Shown here in pieces: positions 47,829 to 57,805 of a stretch of 64,000 nucleotides of DNA. The position numbers were made by a program, and so were the translations under genes. The notes under the pieces are model-generated. The model was given only the letters and a program-made list of their open reading frames with translations. It had not been told where the DNA came from and searched no databases. Where the stretch lies: the NCBI GenBank assembly GCA_026418615.1, contig JAOAAY010000001.1, forward strand, positions 62,001 through 126,000. Direction: 5' to 3'. This stretch comes from Candidatus Sumerlaeaceae bacterium. Lineage in GTDB: Bacteria > Sumerlaeota > Sumerlaeia > Sumerlaeales > Sumerlaeaceae. Numbering within the stretch: position 1 is the first letter of the stretch; each line of letters begins with the position of its first letter.

Positions 47829-50066
47829 TTACTCACGGGTTAGAAGGTTGAAATTGGACTTGAGAATCCGCAGGCCGAGGTCGCGCTCATCGCCCCGGCC
47901 AGCGGTCTTGCGCGGATTGAAAGTCCCGCTAAGGTCCACCACGAGAGTGAAATCCCCCGTTGCACCCGCCGACCGCTCATAGACCAAGGTCTTGGGAGCA
48001 GTTGTGTCAAAAATTTCTGTGCCGACGCGCCGCCCGTCCAGGTAAATGCGCGCGGTCAGGGGGCTAAAGCCCGCAAAGGGATTTTCGGCCACGAATCCCA
48101 CGCGATCGCCCGCCACCGGGCCGCGCACGGTCATTCGCCGGGCGGTCCAACGAAATTGGCCGCCGCCCGGCTCGCGCTCGATCTCGTGGGCGCCGCGGAC
48201 CATGGGAAGGCGCAAGACCCCGCGGGTTTCGCGCACGGTCCTCCAGCCATACAACGCCACCACCAAAACCGCGGCCGCCAAAAGCAGGACTCGGCCGGCT
48301 TCGCGGGATCCGTCGGCTGCCACCGGCTCGGGAGACCGCCCCTCTAATGCCAAAGCCACCGCCGGCAGACCCATAACATAATAAAGCATTTCGATTACAA
48401 TTACCGGATGTCCTGTCAGGTTCGACAACGCCACGATCAAGCATGCGCACCACGCCCCCCGCACCAGCCAGGCGTCGGCGGGCACGGCACTTCCCTGCCG
48501 CCCGAGCAACAGAAGCAAAACCGCCGCCAACCCAAGCACATACGGGATCAGCCCGGCCAACCCCAATTCAGCGGCGACTTGGAGATAAAAATTGTGGGCA
48601 TTCTCGCTGGGCGGATTCCAAGCACGAAACGAGGGGTCATGGTACCGGGGCAACTGCCGCGGGAACGATCCAATCCCAACCCCTGTGACCGGATGCTCAC
48701 GCCAGAGAAGTAATCCGCCGCGCCAAATATTAAGACGCCCTTTCAAGATGTCATTGAGTCGGTTTTCCTGTCGGCACCACTTATCCCAAACCCGAGAGTC
48801 GGGGCGCAAACGCACCGCCGCGCCAGCCGCCAGTGCCAGGATGAGCACCGTCACAAGCGACAGCGCGAGACGCATGCGCCACAAAGATAAGAACCAGCGG
48901 GAAGCCCGCTCGCGGTTCGCCACGCCGAACAAAATCGCAGCAGGAACCAAGGCGATGAGTGCCGTCCGGCTGAAAGTGGCGTAAACGCCAGCAGCCATCA
49001 GCACAGCCGCTCCGGCGAGCCCCACCCGAGCCGGGCGCGTTCGCGCCCCCAACAGCAAAGCCAATGACAAAAACAGGCAGCCGGCAAGAAACACTCCGCA
49101 GGAGTTCACATCCGGAAAAGTGCCGCTAGCCCGGCGGCGCGTTTCGTACGGGTTTTTCCAGAAATCAATCAGGTGGATGCCAAACACAAACTGGATGACA
49201 GCATAAGCGGCCACACCCACGCCAGCCACCACCAACAGCAGCATGGCCAGCCGGGCCGCGCGCGGACGCCCGCGCAGAAACAGCATCGCATGAAAGACTG
49301 CGACAGCCTCCACAAACGACACGGCCACGCGGATCATGTGATCGGGCCTGTCCATTCTCGACACAAAAACCTCGGACATCCGGTCGGCTAACACGCCGTA
49401 GGCCAGCGGATGAGTCAGATCCAAACGGCGCGCAAGACCAGACACCAGCGAGGCCAAGGCCACGAGCACAAACAGAGCCAGCAAACCGCTGGCCGGGGTC
49501 CAAGGCAATTTGATCGGGCGCACCCAAATCCGAGCAAGCCCCGCTCCGGCCGCGACTCCAAGGAAAGCCAATTCAGACAGACTAAAGTTGGTCACCCCTA
49601 GCCGAAACGGCAGGATCGGCAGAAGGGGCAAAGTGACGAAAAAGGCCACAAGCGCCCACCAAGGACGCACGGCGCCGGCCAAGATAAAGGCAAGAAACCA
49701 TGGCCAAGTCAAATGAGGCAGGGAACGCGAACCACTGCAGAGAAAGGACGACACCCACACAACGATGGCAACACCTGCCAGCACCGCGACGGTTCGCGCA
49801 GACCTTTGCCCTGCGGGCGAACGCGGCCGCCACCAGCAGACACATCCATCAGGTTGAGGCTGAGCATTGCTCCCGTCGGCGCCCGGCCGCGTCAAGCCAC
49901 CTGCTCCCCGGCAATAAAGGTGGCAGCCACCCGCGTGGCGGGGTGAACGAGAATTTCGCGCAAATCGGCCAGCACCCCCGGGCCTGCCGTGAGCGATGCA
50001 AAGTCGGCACAGGCACCCGGCGCGATAATCCCAACGGGCGGCTTGAGGGCCGCAAGCGGACGCCAT
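47829..50066 (-). CDS. O-antigen ligase/Wzy-like multi-TM protein with C-terminal soluble domain; true start probably nearer 49.8-49.9 kb
   Basis: REHPVTGVGIGSFPRQLP...ENAHNFYLQVAAELGLAG. N-terminal ~60 aa of the track ORF overlaps the amidohydrolase gene and looks spurious. Confidence 0.8.
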   Translation of the reverse strand: MASACGPQAARWDYRAGCLCRLCIAHGRPGGAGRFARNSRSPRHAGGCHLYCRGAGGLTRPGADGSNAQPQPDGCVCWWRPRSPAGQRSARTVAVLAGVAIVVWVSSFLCSGSRSLPHLTWPWFLAFILAGAVRPWWALVAFFVTLPLLPILPFRLGVTNFSLSELAFLGVAAGAGLARIWVRPIKLPWTPASGLLALFVLVALASLVSGLARRLDLTHPLAYGVLADRMSEVFVSRMDRPDHMIRVAVSFVEAVAVFHAMLFLRGRPRAARLAMLLLVVAGVGVAAYAVIQFVFGIHLIDFWKNPYETRRRASGTFPDVNSCGVFLAGCLFLSLALLLGARTRPARVGLAGAAVLMAAGVYATFSRTALIALVPAAILFGVANRERASRWFLSLWRMRLALSLVTVLILALAAGAAVRLRPDSRVWDKWCRQENRLNDILKGRLNIWRGGLLLWREHPVTGVGIGSFPRQLPRYHDPSFRAWNPPSENAHNFYLQVAAELGLAGLIPYVLGLAAVLLLLLGRQGSAVPADAWLVRGAWCACLIVALSNLTGHPVIVIEMLYYVMGLPAVALALEGRSPEPVAADGSREAGRVLLLAAAVLVVALYGWRTVRETRGVLRLPMVRGAHEIEREPGGGQFRWTARRMTVRGPVAGDRVGFVAENPFAGFSPLTARIYLDGRRVGTEIFDTTAPKTLVYERSAGATGDFTLVVDLSGTFNPRKTAGRGDERDLGLRILKSNFNLLTRE

Positions 50067-51148
50067 CTCGCGGGGTTGCGCGTGGCCAGATCAAGCAATT
50101 GGACGCCGGAGAGGAAAGAAAAGGCGCTTGCTGCGAGACGCAACTGCTTGAGCATGCTCAGAGACTCGCCACTGGCCAGGCTGTCCGTACCCAACGCGAT
50201 ATTGGCACCGCACGACAGCATCTTCCACATGGGAAATGGCGGCCGCGCAAAGAAACGGTGGGTGCCGGGGCAATGGACGATCAGGCGCGGCGGTGCGAAA
50301 ACCGCGGCGTCACCCTCCGCAGGGAAGTTCAGATGAAATGCCGCGTCGCAACTTGCGAGCAACCCCTCCCGCTCCAAATATTGCACCGCACCGCAACCCG
50401 GCGCCGTTTCAAACGCGCGGGGCAAACCGTGCGAATCCAGAAAATCTGCTAACGGGCCGGCTCCAGATGCCAGCATCTCCATTTCCGCTTCGGACTCGGC
50501 CAAATGCCAGCCACATGGCAGTTCAGGCCGCTCTCCCAACAATTCGCGCAGTCGTGCGCGTAACGCGGGGCCGACGGTGTACGGAGCGTGGGGATTGACA
50601 CCCGAGGCAATGCATCGCCCGGCGGAAGGCGCAGCAAGCCGCTGGCGCAGAAGCCCCATGGCATCCTCCGCCCGGGCATCGTCGAGCCCGATCATCTCGA
50701 AGAGGGCAACATACCTGAGCGGGCTCTCCGCCAAAATCGCCGCAGTGGCCGGCCGAGAATGGCTGTCCACAACCGTTGTCGTGCCGCCCGCCAGCAATTG
50801 CTTGACGCCCTCTCGTGCACCAGCCGCAAAATCCTCGTCCGTGCCATGCCGCTTCGCGTCGTACATCGCGGCCAGCCAGTCCGGAAATGGCACGCCGGCG
50901 GGCAGGCAACCGCGCAGATGCGAGTATTCGACATGGCAATGGGCGTTGATAAATCCCGGAAGGAGAAGTTCGGTCTCAACTCGTCGGCACGACAAATCAG
51001 CGGTGGCGCTGCGCGGCACAATGTCCACGATCAGACCGCCGCGAACAAGCACCGCGGCATCATGCATGAGTCCGCGACCGGCTATGTATGCGGCGCGTGC
51101 CTCGAAAATGATTTCGATCGAATCCGTGACTGCGGCGCACGAAGCCAT
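49892..51148 (-). CDS. Amidohydrolase (MTA/SAH deaminase / chlorohydrolase-like)
   Basis: LLLPGFINAHCHVEYSHLRG, NPHAPYTV, HLAESEAEMEML, GTDSLASGESLSMLKQLRLA; start at internal ATG 51148. Confidence 0.88.
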   Translation of the reverse strand: MASCAAVTDSIEIIFEARAAYIAGRGLMHDAAVLVRGGLIVDIVPRSATADLSCRRVETELLLPGFINAHCHVEYSHLRGCLPAGVPFPDWLAAMYDAKRHGTDEDFAAGAREGVKQLLAGGTTTVVDSHSRPATAAILAESPLRYVALFEMIGLDDARAEDAMGLLRQRLAAPSAGRCIASGVNPHAPYTVGPALRARLRELLGERPELPCGWHLAESEAEMEMLASGAGPLADFLDSHGLPRAFETAPGCGAVQYLEREGLLASCDAAFHLNFPAEGDAAVFAPPRLIVHCPGTHRFFARPPFPMWKMLSCGANIALGTDSLASGESLSMLKQLRLAASAFSFLSGVQLLDLATRNPARWRPLAALKPPVGIIAPGACADFASLTAGPGVLADLREILVHPATRVAATFIAGEQVA

Positions 51149-51173
51149 GGCTTTCCGGTTCTGGCTGCTCCTG

Positions 51174-52214
51174 TCAGGTTGATGGCGCGTGTTCAGGGTC
51201 GTATAGGTGGCACGCAACCTGTACACCGTCAGACTGAGGCAGAAGGCGCGGCACGATTTTATCACACGGGGCGAAGCGGCGCGGGCATCGAGGGTGAAAC
51301 GCGCATCCCGACGGCGGATTGAGCGGCGAGGGCACATCCCCTTGCAGCAAAGCCCGTGGCCCGCGTTTGGCCGGATCGGGTTTGGGAACGGCCGCCAGCA
51401 GCGCCTGAGTGTATGGGTGGCGCGGCGTTTCAAACAGTTGGAGTTTCGGCCCGATCTCGACAATGCGTCCCAAATACATGACCGCCACCCGATGGCTGAT
51501 GTGGCCGACCACGCTCAAGTCGTGGGCGATGAAGACATAACTCAGCCCATGCTCCTCCTGCAGCCGCTGCAACAGGTTGATGATCTGCGACTGGATCGAG
51601 ACATCGAGCGCGCTGACGGGCTCGTCGGCGATGATGACATGCGGCTCGACGGCAAGCGCCCGGGCCACGCCGATGCGCTGGCGTTGCCCCCCGGAAAACT
51701 CGTGCGGGAACCGCTTGAGAGCGTTCGGGTTCAGCCCCACCTCCGCCAGCAGTTCCTTCACGCGCTCGGTCTTGCGGGCGCCGTGGGCGAGACGGTGGAT
51801 TGTCAACGCCTCGCCGATGATGGATCCAACCGTCATGCGCGGATTGAGGGAACTGTACGGGTCTTGAAAAATCATCTGCATTCGACGGCGCCACGGAAGC
51901 AATTGGCGATTGCTCAGCGTGGTCAGGTCCGGCGAATCGAGCAAACGCACCTCGCCCGCGGTTGGACGGATCAATTGCAGGATGAGACGGCCTGTCGTGG
52001 TCTTGCCGCATCCGCTTTCGCCGACAAGGCCAAGCGTCTCGCGCGGTCCCAATTCGAACGAGACGCCGTCCACGGCGCGCACGGCTCCCGCATCGCGACC
52101 AAACAAACCTTTTCGCACAGGAAAATGTTTCGTCAAACCGTTGACACGCAGCACCGGCGAAAAGCCGGCTGGCCTGCCATCGGGTAGCGCGTCGTGTGGG
52201 GTGGCACTTGTCAT
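51174..52214 (-). CDS. Oligopeptide/dipeptide ABC transporter ATP-binding protein (OppF/DppF-like)
   Basis: GLVGESGCGKTTTGRLIL, HEFSGGQRQRIGVARALAVEPHVIIADEPVSALDVSIQSQIINLL, oligo_HPY-type C-terminus. Confidence 0.95.
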   Translation of the reverse strand: MTSATPHDALPDGRPAGFSPVLRVNGLTKHFPVRKGLFGRDAGAVRAVDGVSFELGPRETLGLVGESGCGKTTTGRLILQLIRPTAGEVRLLDSPDLTTLSNRQLLPWRRRMQMIFQDPYSSLNPRMTVGSIIGEALTIHRLAHGARKTERVKELLAEVGLNPNALKRFPHEFSGGQRQRIGVARALAVEPHVIIADEPVSALDVSIQSQIINLLQRLQEEHGLSYVFIAHDLSVVGHISHRVAVMYLGRIVEIGPKLQLFETPRHPYTQALLAAVPKPDPAKRGPRALLQGDVPSPLNPPSGCAFHPRCPRRFAPCDKIVPRLLPQSDGVQVACHLYDPEHAPST

Positions 52215-52326
52215 GGACGGCGGTTATGGGCGCGGGTGCCCGGCACCGCAACGGTTTTTGCAGACCTCTGATTACCGTCTTAGGCGTTGACCCGCGGCGC
52301 AGGCACGCTGTGACCTGCAGGCCGTC

Positions 52327-53892
52327 ATGACCGGGGAGCCCCCAGAGATTGTGCCAAACCGCAGCAGTGCAAACACCCGACGATTGGTTGTTCTCGCGAT
52401 TGCCGGCCTTGCCCTTCATGCGCTTGTCTACGCCGACCGGCGAGCCTTGGCCTCATTTACACAGGTTGCGTGGGCTGTCATGGTCATCACGGCGATCCTC
52501 GATCGTTCGATGCCCTTGCGTGCGCGTTTGCGCCGCATAATACCTGTCTATGCCGGCTCACTCGCGATTTGTTTCGCGACCTCTGCCATCCTCGGCCATC
52601 CGACCGAGGCCGTTTCGCAGTTTCTGCGCTACCACTTGTGGGCCGTATGGCTCACGGTCTTGTGGCTGGCGGCCTCCGTCTGGCAGATCCATGCAAACCT
52701 TTGGTCGCGAGCCTTGGTGGGCCTGTGCGTCGCCCATGCCTTCTTGTGTCTTTTATCCGCATTTGCGGCGGCTGAGCCTCGGCTCAGCATGAAACTCTTT
52801 GGCACGGATCTCGGTGTCTATGTTGGTCTTTTCCTCATTATTCTGCGCTATTGGGCCGTGTACACGCCGCGAATGCTGCGGTGCGTGGCGTGGGGTCACA
52901 CGGCCCTGATCAGTGCCGCGGTCATCGCCATGTTAGTCACTGTGACTGTCTATGCGACAGGAGACACTGCCGTGCGCACGGGTCTCGAAGCACAGGAATG
53001 GATCCTATCTGAACCTGGCGACAGCGGAACCACCTGGCGGCTTTTGTTCCCTTTTCAGCACCACAACCGGGCGGGATTTTTTGCCATGACCGCGGTGTTC
53101 ATTGTGATGGCTATGGCCCTGACGATCCGGTCCGCCGCCCGGCGCGGACTCGCAATCTCGCTCTCTGCTGCGGCAGCGGTCTGCCTTGCGTTCACGCTCA
53201 CCCGCGCCGCGATGGCGGCCGCGATCGCCGGACTGGCGGTGGCCGCTCCGATGGCTTTGGCAGCGGACCGCCGCCTGCGGTGGTTGCTGCTCCTGTTTCT
53301 CGGGTTGCCACTCATATGGTTCGGGCTTCCCGAGGCTCACAAGACGCGAATCCTTCAGGTCACCAATCCGGCGGCGTGGGTGCCCGGGCGCGCAACGACC
53401 ACGGGTGCGCGCATGGTTCTATGGGATCGGACCCTTTCCCTTGTGGCCCGGCATCCGGTGACGGGAGTCGGCTATGGTTACGAACGCTTCGAGCAAGTTT
53501 TTAACAAAACTTATCCTGACCTTGTACGCACGCTGGGTGGCACAAGCCATGCACACAACCAATGGTTGCAGGCGGCCGCCGAGTCAGGGGTGCCGGCTGC
53601 GCTGATGCTGCTAGTCTTCACACTGGCTCGCTTCGCCATTCTCATCGCCGCAATCCGCCGATCGTGGCCGCGCGCGTCGGTTTTGGTCGTGTGGCTGGGC
53701 CTTGAATTGGCTATACAAGCCTACCTGATGACCAACTACACCTTGCGTTACAGTCTGGGAGCCTACACTTACTGCATTTGGGCCGTGGGAAGTGCGATGG
53801 CGCTTCAAGCCTTGGGCCGCCTTGCCCGACCGGATGAGCCGACCGTCATGCCGCTTTCCCGTGAAGTCCCGGCGGCCGACGCGTTATTGTAA
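52327..53892 (+). CDS. O-antigen ligase/polymerase family protein
   Basis: Multi-TM; RHPVTGVGYGYERFEQVFN...SHAHNQWLQAAAESGVPAALM. Confidence 0.85.
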   Translation: MTGEPPEIVPNRSSANTRRLVVLAIAGLALHALVYADRRALASFTQVAWAVMVITAILDRSMPLRARLRRIIPVYAGSLAICFATSAILGHPTEAVSQFLRYHLWAVWLTVLWLAASVWQIHANLWSRALVGLCVAHAFLCLLSAFAAAEPRLSMKLFGTDLGVYVGLFLIILRYWAVYTPRMLRCVAWGHTALISAAVIAMLVTVTVYATGDTAVRTGLEAQEWILSEPGDSGTTWRLLFPFQHHNRAGFFAMTAVFIVMAMALTIRSAARRGLAISLSAAAAVCLAFTLTRAAMAAAIAGLAVAAPMALAADRRLRWLLLLFLGLPLIWFGLPEAHKTRILQVTNPAAWVPGRATTTGARMVLWDRTLSLVARHPVTGVGYGYERFEQVFNKTYPDLVRTLGGTSHAHNQWLQAAAESGVPAALMLLVFTLARFAILIAAIRRSWPRASVLVVWLGLELAIQAYLMTNYTLRYSLGAYTYCIWAVGSAMALQALGRLARPDEPTVMPLSREVPAADALL

Positions 53893-53902
53893 AGCCGGTC
53901 CT

Positions 53903-54598
53903 ATGAACCTGTCGCCCGATATTCTTCTCTTCATACCCGTGTTGTTGCTGTGCCTGACCGTGCACGAGTTTGCCCACGCGTGGTCCGCCAAGATGGGCGG
54001 CGACATGACCGCCACATATCAAGGGCGGCTGACGCTCAACCCGATCGCTCACATAGATCCCATCGGCACCGTACTGATGCCAATTCTAGCCCTTTTGGCA
54101 TCCGGAATCCCGATGATCTGCTGGGCCAAACCAGTTCCGGTGAACACCATGCGCTTGCGAAGTGCTGTTTGGCATGTTTATGTTAGCCTCGCTGGCCCGG
54201 CATCCAACATCCTGCTGCTGATCGTGACCGTATTGCTCGCCAAAATTGTCATGATGTCTGGCGGCCCGGCAGCGCAGATTGCCTTCAGCCAGTCCATGAG
54301 CGGAGCGGGCACGGGCCCTCTGGGCATCTTTTTCGATATCGCCCAGAAGATGATTGTCATGAATTTGGTCTTGGCGATCTTCAACATGATCCCAATCCCT
54401 CCCCTCGACGGCAGTTCGCTCGTGTACCACTTTTTCATCCGCGAGCGATGGAATCTGCATCAAATGTGGGCCGTCCTGTCCCAGTTCGGATTCATCATTT
54501 TATTTGTCTTGATCCAGATTCCGTTGTTCCGTCAGGCTCTTGCGGCTGCATATTCGCTTCCCTATTACCATATAATGATTTGGCTGGCGGGAGTCTGA
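53903..54598 (+). CDS. Site-2 protease family (peptidase M50) membrane protein
   Basis: LCLTVHEFAHAWSAKMGGD (HExxH), MIPIPPLDGSSLVYHF (NxxPxPxLDG-like). Confidence 0.92.
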   Translation: MNLSPDILLFIPVLLLCLTVHEFAHAWSAKMGGDMTATYQGRLTLNPIAHIDPIGTVLMPILALLASGIPMICWAKPVPVNTMRLRSAVWHVYVSLAGPASNILLLIVTVLLAKIVMMSGGPAAQIAFSQSMSGAGTGPLGIFFDIAQKMIVMNLVLAIFNMIPIPPLDGSSLVYHFFIRERWNLHQMWAVLSQFGFIILFVLIQIPLFRQALAAAYSLPYYHIMIWLAGV

Positions 54599-55662
54599 TG
54601 AGGCGGAAACGCATCCTGAGCGGCATGCGTCCCACGGGGCGCTTGCACCTTGGCAATTATCTGGGAGCGCTCAAAAACTGGGTGGATCTGCAGAACTCTC
54701 ACGAGTGCTTTTTCATGATTGCCGACTGGCACGCTCTGACGAGCGACTATGCCGATCCGTCGCAATTGCGAGCCAACATGCGCGAGGTCGTGCTCGATTG
54801 GCTCGGCGCAGGAATTGATCCGGCTCGAAGCACGGTGTTCATCCAATCTCTTGTCAAGGAACACGCCGAATTGGCTCTGCTGTTCGGGATGTTCACCCCC
54901 CTCGCCTGGTGTGAACGCAATCCGAGTTACAAGGACCAGATCGTCCAGTTGGCCAACAAGGAGTTGGAAACCTACGGCTTCCTTGGCTACCCGGTCCTTC
55001 AAGCGGCCGACATTCTCATTTACCGGGCCGAGGTCGTCCCCGTGGGAGAAGATCAGTTGCCGCACCTCGAGATCACACGCGAAATCGCCCGACGCGTCAA
55101 CTATATGCATGGCGGCCCGATCGAACCGGTCACCAATGCCCCCCTCAATCCGATTTTTCCCGAGCCGGAAGCACTGCTCAGCCCCGCACCAAAACTGCCG
55201 GGACTGGACGGCCGTAAGATGAGCAAAAGTTACGGCAACGCCATCAATCTCAGCGATCCGGCAGATGCCGTGACCGCAGCGACGCGGCAGATGGTAACAG
55301 ACCCCGCGCGAGTCCGCCGCAGCGATCCGGGCAACCCTGAGGTGTGCAGCGTCTTTGCCTACCACAAATTGTTCACGACTGACCGCGTGGAAGAAATCGC
55401 CGCAGACTGCCGGTCGGCCGGGATCGGTTGCACCGACTGCAAGAAGATCCTCGCCGGATCGCTCAACTCGATGCTCGACCCGATGCGCGAGCGCCGCGCC
55501 CAATATGAAAGCAAGCCCGGCGAAGTCGCCGAGATCCTCGAGGCCGGCACGGCTCGCGCGCGGACCGAGGCACAGGCCACCATGGCCGTCCTGCGCGAGC
55601 GACTCAACCTTGTTTCGGCTGCTGCGGACACCATGGCTGCCGCTGCCGCGGCACAGGCTTGA
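54598..55662 (+). CDS. trpS: Tryptophanyl-tRNA synthetase
   Basis: RILSGMRPTGRLHLGNYLGAL (HxGN), DGRKMSKSYGNAI (KMSKS); ATG overlaps upstream stop. Confidence 0.97.
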   Translation: MRRKRILSGMRPTGRLHLGNYLGALKNWVDLQNSHECFFMIADWHALTSDYADPSQLRANMREVVLDWLGAGIDPARSTVFIQSLVKEHAELALLFGMFTPLAWCERNPSYKDQIVQLANKELETYGFLGYPVLQAADILIYRAEVVPVGEDQLPHLEITREIARRVNYMHGGPIEPVTNAPLNPIFPEPEALLSPAPKLPGLDGRKMSKSYGNAINLSDPADAVTAATRQMVTDPARVRRSDPGNPEVCSVFAYHKLFTTDRVEEIAADCRSAGIGCTDCKKILAGSLNSMLDPMRERRAQYESKPGEVAEILEAGTARARTEAQATMAVLRERLNLVSAAADTMAAAAAAQA

Positions 55663-55673
55663 TTTCAGGCGCC

Positions 55674-56417
55674 ATGACCTACACTATCAAATTGCCGGTT
55701 TTCGAGGGGCCGTTCGACCTGCTTCTCCATCTCATCAAGGTCAACGAGATGGACATCAGCGACATACGCATCTCCGAGATCACCCAGCAGTACCTTGATT
55801 ATATCCGCGTGATGCGCGAACTGGATCTGGAGTTGGCCGGGGAATTCCTTGTCATGGCCGCCACTCTCATTCACCTGAAGGCGCGGACGCTCGTCCCGCC
55901 TGTCAAGGAGGCCGAGGACACAGAGGAGGAGGTCGAGGAGGTCGCCACCGCGCAGGATCTGGTGCGCCAACTCATCGAATACCGCAAGTACAAGGAGGCC
56001 GCAGCCGCGCTGCGCCAGCGCGAAGACGAGGTGTCGCGTTGGTTTTACCGGTCCAACATCGTCACCATCGAACCTGAGACCACCGAGGAACTCTCGCTCG
56101 ATGTCACCTTGCTCTACAAGGCGTTGGCTCGCGTGCTTTCAGTGATCGAAGCGCCGGCCTTCGCCCCCGAACTGACCGAGCAATTCACCGTGGAGGAAAA
56201 GATCCGACATATCGAGGATCTGGTGGCGCGGGAGCAGACCGTGGATCTTTTCGATGTTTTCCGCCGTTGCTTCAACAAATCGGAAATCATCGTGACATTT
56301 CTGGCTGTCCTCGAACTGACGCGGCTCAAACAAATCACCGTTTCGCAGGATAACGCGTTTGACGCGATTACCATTCGCGCATCCAATGGACAACTCGAGT
56401 ATGACACACCGCAGTAA
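55674..56417 (+). CDS. scpA: Segregation and condensation protein A
   Basis: KLPVFEGPFDLLLHLIKVNEMDISDIRISEITQQYLDYI. Confidence 0.95.
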   Translation: MTYTIKLPVFEGPFDLLLHLIKVNEMDISDIRISEITQQYLDYIRVMRELDLELAGEFLVMAATLIHLKARTLVPPVKEAEDTEEEVEEVATAQDLVRQLIEYRKYKEAAAALRQREDEVSRWFYRSNIVTIEPETTEELSLDVTLLYKALARVLSVIEAPAFAPELTEQFTVEEKIRHIEDLVAREQTVDLFDVFRRCFNKSEIIVTFLAVLELTRLKQITVSQDNAFDAITIRASNGQLEYDTPQ

Positions 56418-57282
56418 CGACGATATGACCGAGGCGCAGGCTGTTGCCGCGGGCGCGGACAGCGCCGACGAGGTCTTCGAGCCGCTTGAACCGCGCGACC
56501 CGTCAACGAACGGCGGCTCCGTACGGGAACTGGAGTACATAGTTCCCTCCGAGCCTCAGCCGGTCACCGAAAGCGCCGAAGAGGACTCCGAAGAGGGCAC
56601 TGCGTCGCCGGGCGAACTTTCCTCCGTTGCCCAGGCCCGCGCAATCGTCGAGGGCTACCTGTTTTTGTCCAACGAACCGCTCAGCGTGGAACGACTCTCG
56701 AAATTGATGAACAACCTGCACCCGCGCACCGTGCGCGGAATCATTATGGAATTGCAGTCGGACTACGAGCGGCGAGGCGGAGCCGTACAGATCATCGAGG
56801 TGGCCGGCGGATTCCAGATGGCGACTCGTCCCGAACTGGCGGATTGGATGAGTCGCCTTCAGCGTCAGCGCCGGAAATCGGCGCTCACGCCCGCATCCAT
56901 CGAAACTTTGGCCATCATTGCCTACCGGCAACCGGTCACCCGGGCCGAAATCGAGGCTGTGCGCGGCGTGGACTCGGGCGCCCCGATCCGACTGCTGCAG
57001 GACTTCGGGCTCGTAGATGTGGGAGGCCGGCGCGAGGTCCCGGGGAGACCGCAATTGTATGTGACAACCGACCTTTTCCTGCGAACTTTCGGCCTCAAGT
57101 CACTCAAAGATTTATCTTCGATTCCGGAACTCAAACGCATCTTTGGCGATCAGCAGCGTCTGATGCGCAAGGCGAGCCCGGAGAAGCAACCCGCTGCAGG
57201 CGCAGCCCCGGAGTCCGAGCCGGCGCCGCCGACCGCTGCCAGCGGTGAGGAGCAATCAGATACCGGTCAATGCGGCGACTGA
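56401..57282 (+). CDS. scpB: Segregation and condensation protein B
   Basis: EGYLFLSNEPLSVERLSKLM, QPVTRAEIEAVRGVDSGAPIRLLQDFGLV; overlaps scpA. Confidence 0.95.
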   Translation: MTHRSNDDMTEAQAVAAGADSADEVFEPLEPRDPSTNGGSVRELEYIVPSEPQPVTESAEEDSEEGTASPGELSSVAQARAIVEGYLFLSNEPLSVERLSKLMNNLHPRTVRGIIMELQSDYERRGGAVQIIEVAGGFQMATRPELADWMSRLQRQRRKSALTPASIETLAIIAYRQPVTRAEIEAVRGVDSGAPIRLLQDFGLVDVGGRREVPGRPQLYVTTDLFLRTFGLKSLKDLSSIPELKRIFGDQQRLMRKASPEKQPAAGAAPESEPAPPTAASGEEQSDTGQCGD

Positions 57283-57289
57283 GACCCGG

Positions 57290-57805
57290 TTAGCCCGTCA
57301 ACTGCTGACGCTGAAGTTCCTCCCGAAAGATGCGGGTAGTTTCCGCATCGAACAGAACGAACGCAACGCGCTCCAGGCGATCGGCTGCCGCCTCGTGGCG
57401 AAGCACCTCTCCGATCATCGCCCGTGCACACGAAAGGGCATCCAACCCGGCCACGCCTGTTCCAAGAGCCGGAAAAGCCATAGACTTACAGCCGGCGGCA
57501 ATCGCGGCATCGAGTGCCCGGCGTGTGCAGGCGGCGACGATCTCAGCCGTCGTCTGCGGCTGCCGCAGGTGCATGGTCGCGGCATGAATGATGAACTTTT
57601 GCGGAAGATCGCCGCTTCCCGTGACCGCTACCCCGCCCAGTTCCACCTGTCCGTGCGCCGTGCACTCGGCCTGCACCTGCGGGCCACCTTTTCGCCGGAT
57701 GGCGCCTGCCACTCCCCCCCCAAGAACGAGGTCGGTGTTGGCCGCGTTGACGATCGCCTCAACTTCGCTTTCCGTAATATCGCCTTGCACGATCTCGACT
57801 ATCAT
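57290..57805 (-). CDS. Macro-domain protein (ADP-ribose / O-acetyl-ADP-ribose hydrolase-like)
   Basis: IVEIVQGDITESEVEAIVNAANTDLVLGGGVAGAIRRKGG...MAFPALGTGVAG. Confidence 0.95.
   Translation of the reverse strand: MIVEIVQGDITESEVEAIVNAANTDLVLGGGVAGAIRRKGGPQVQAECTAHGQVELGGVAVTGSGDLPQKFIIHAATMHLRQPQTTAEIVAACTRRALDAAIAAGCKSMAFPALGTGVAGLDALSCARAMIGEVLRHEAAADRLERVAFVLFDAETTRIFREELQRQQLTG

Noticed and set aside
51207-52187. 326-aa plus-strand ORF
   Set aside because: Antisense to the clear OppF-like ATPase.
54565-55503. 312-aa minus-strand ORF
   Set aside because: Antisense to trpS.
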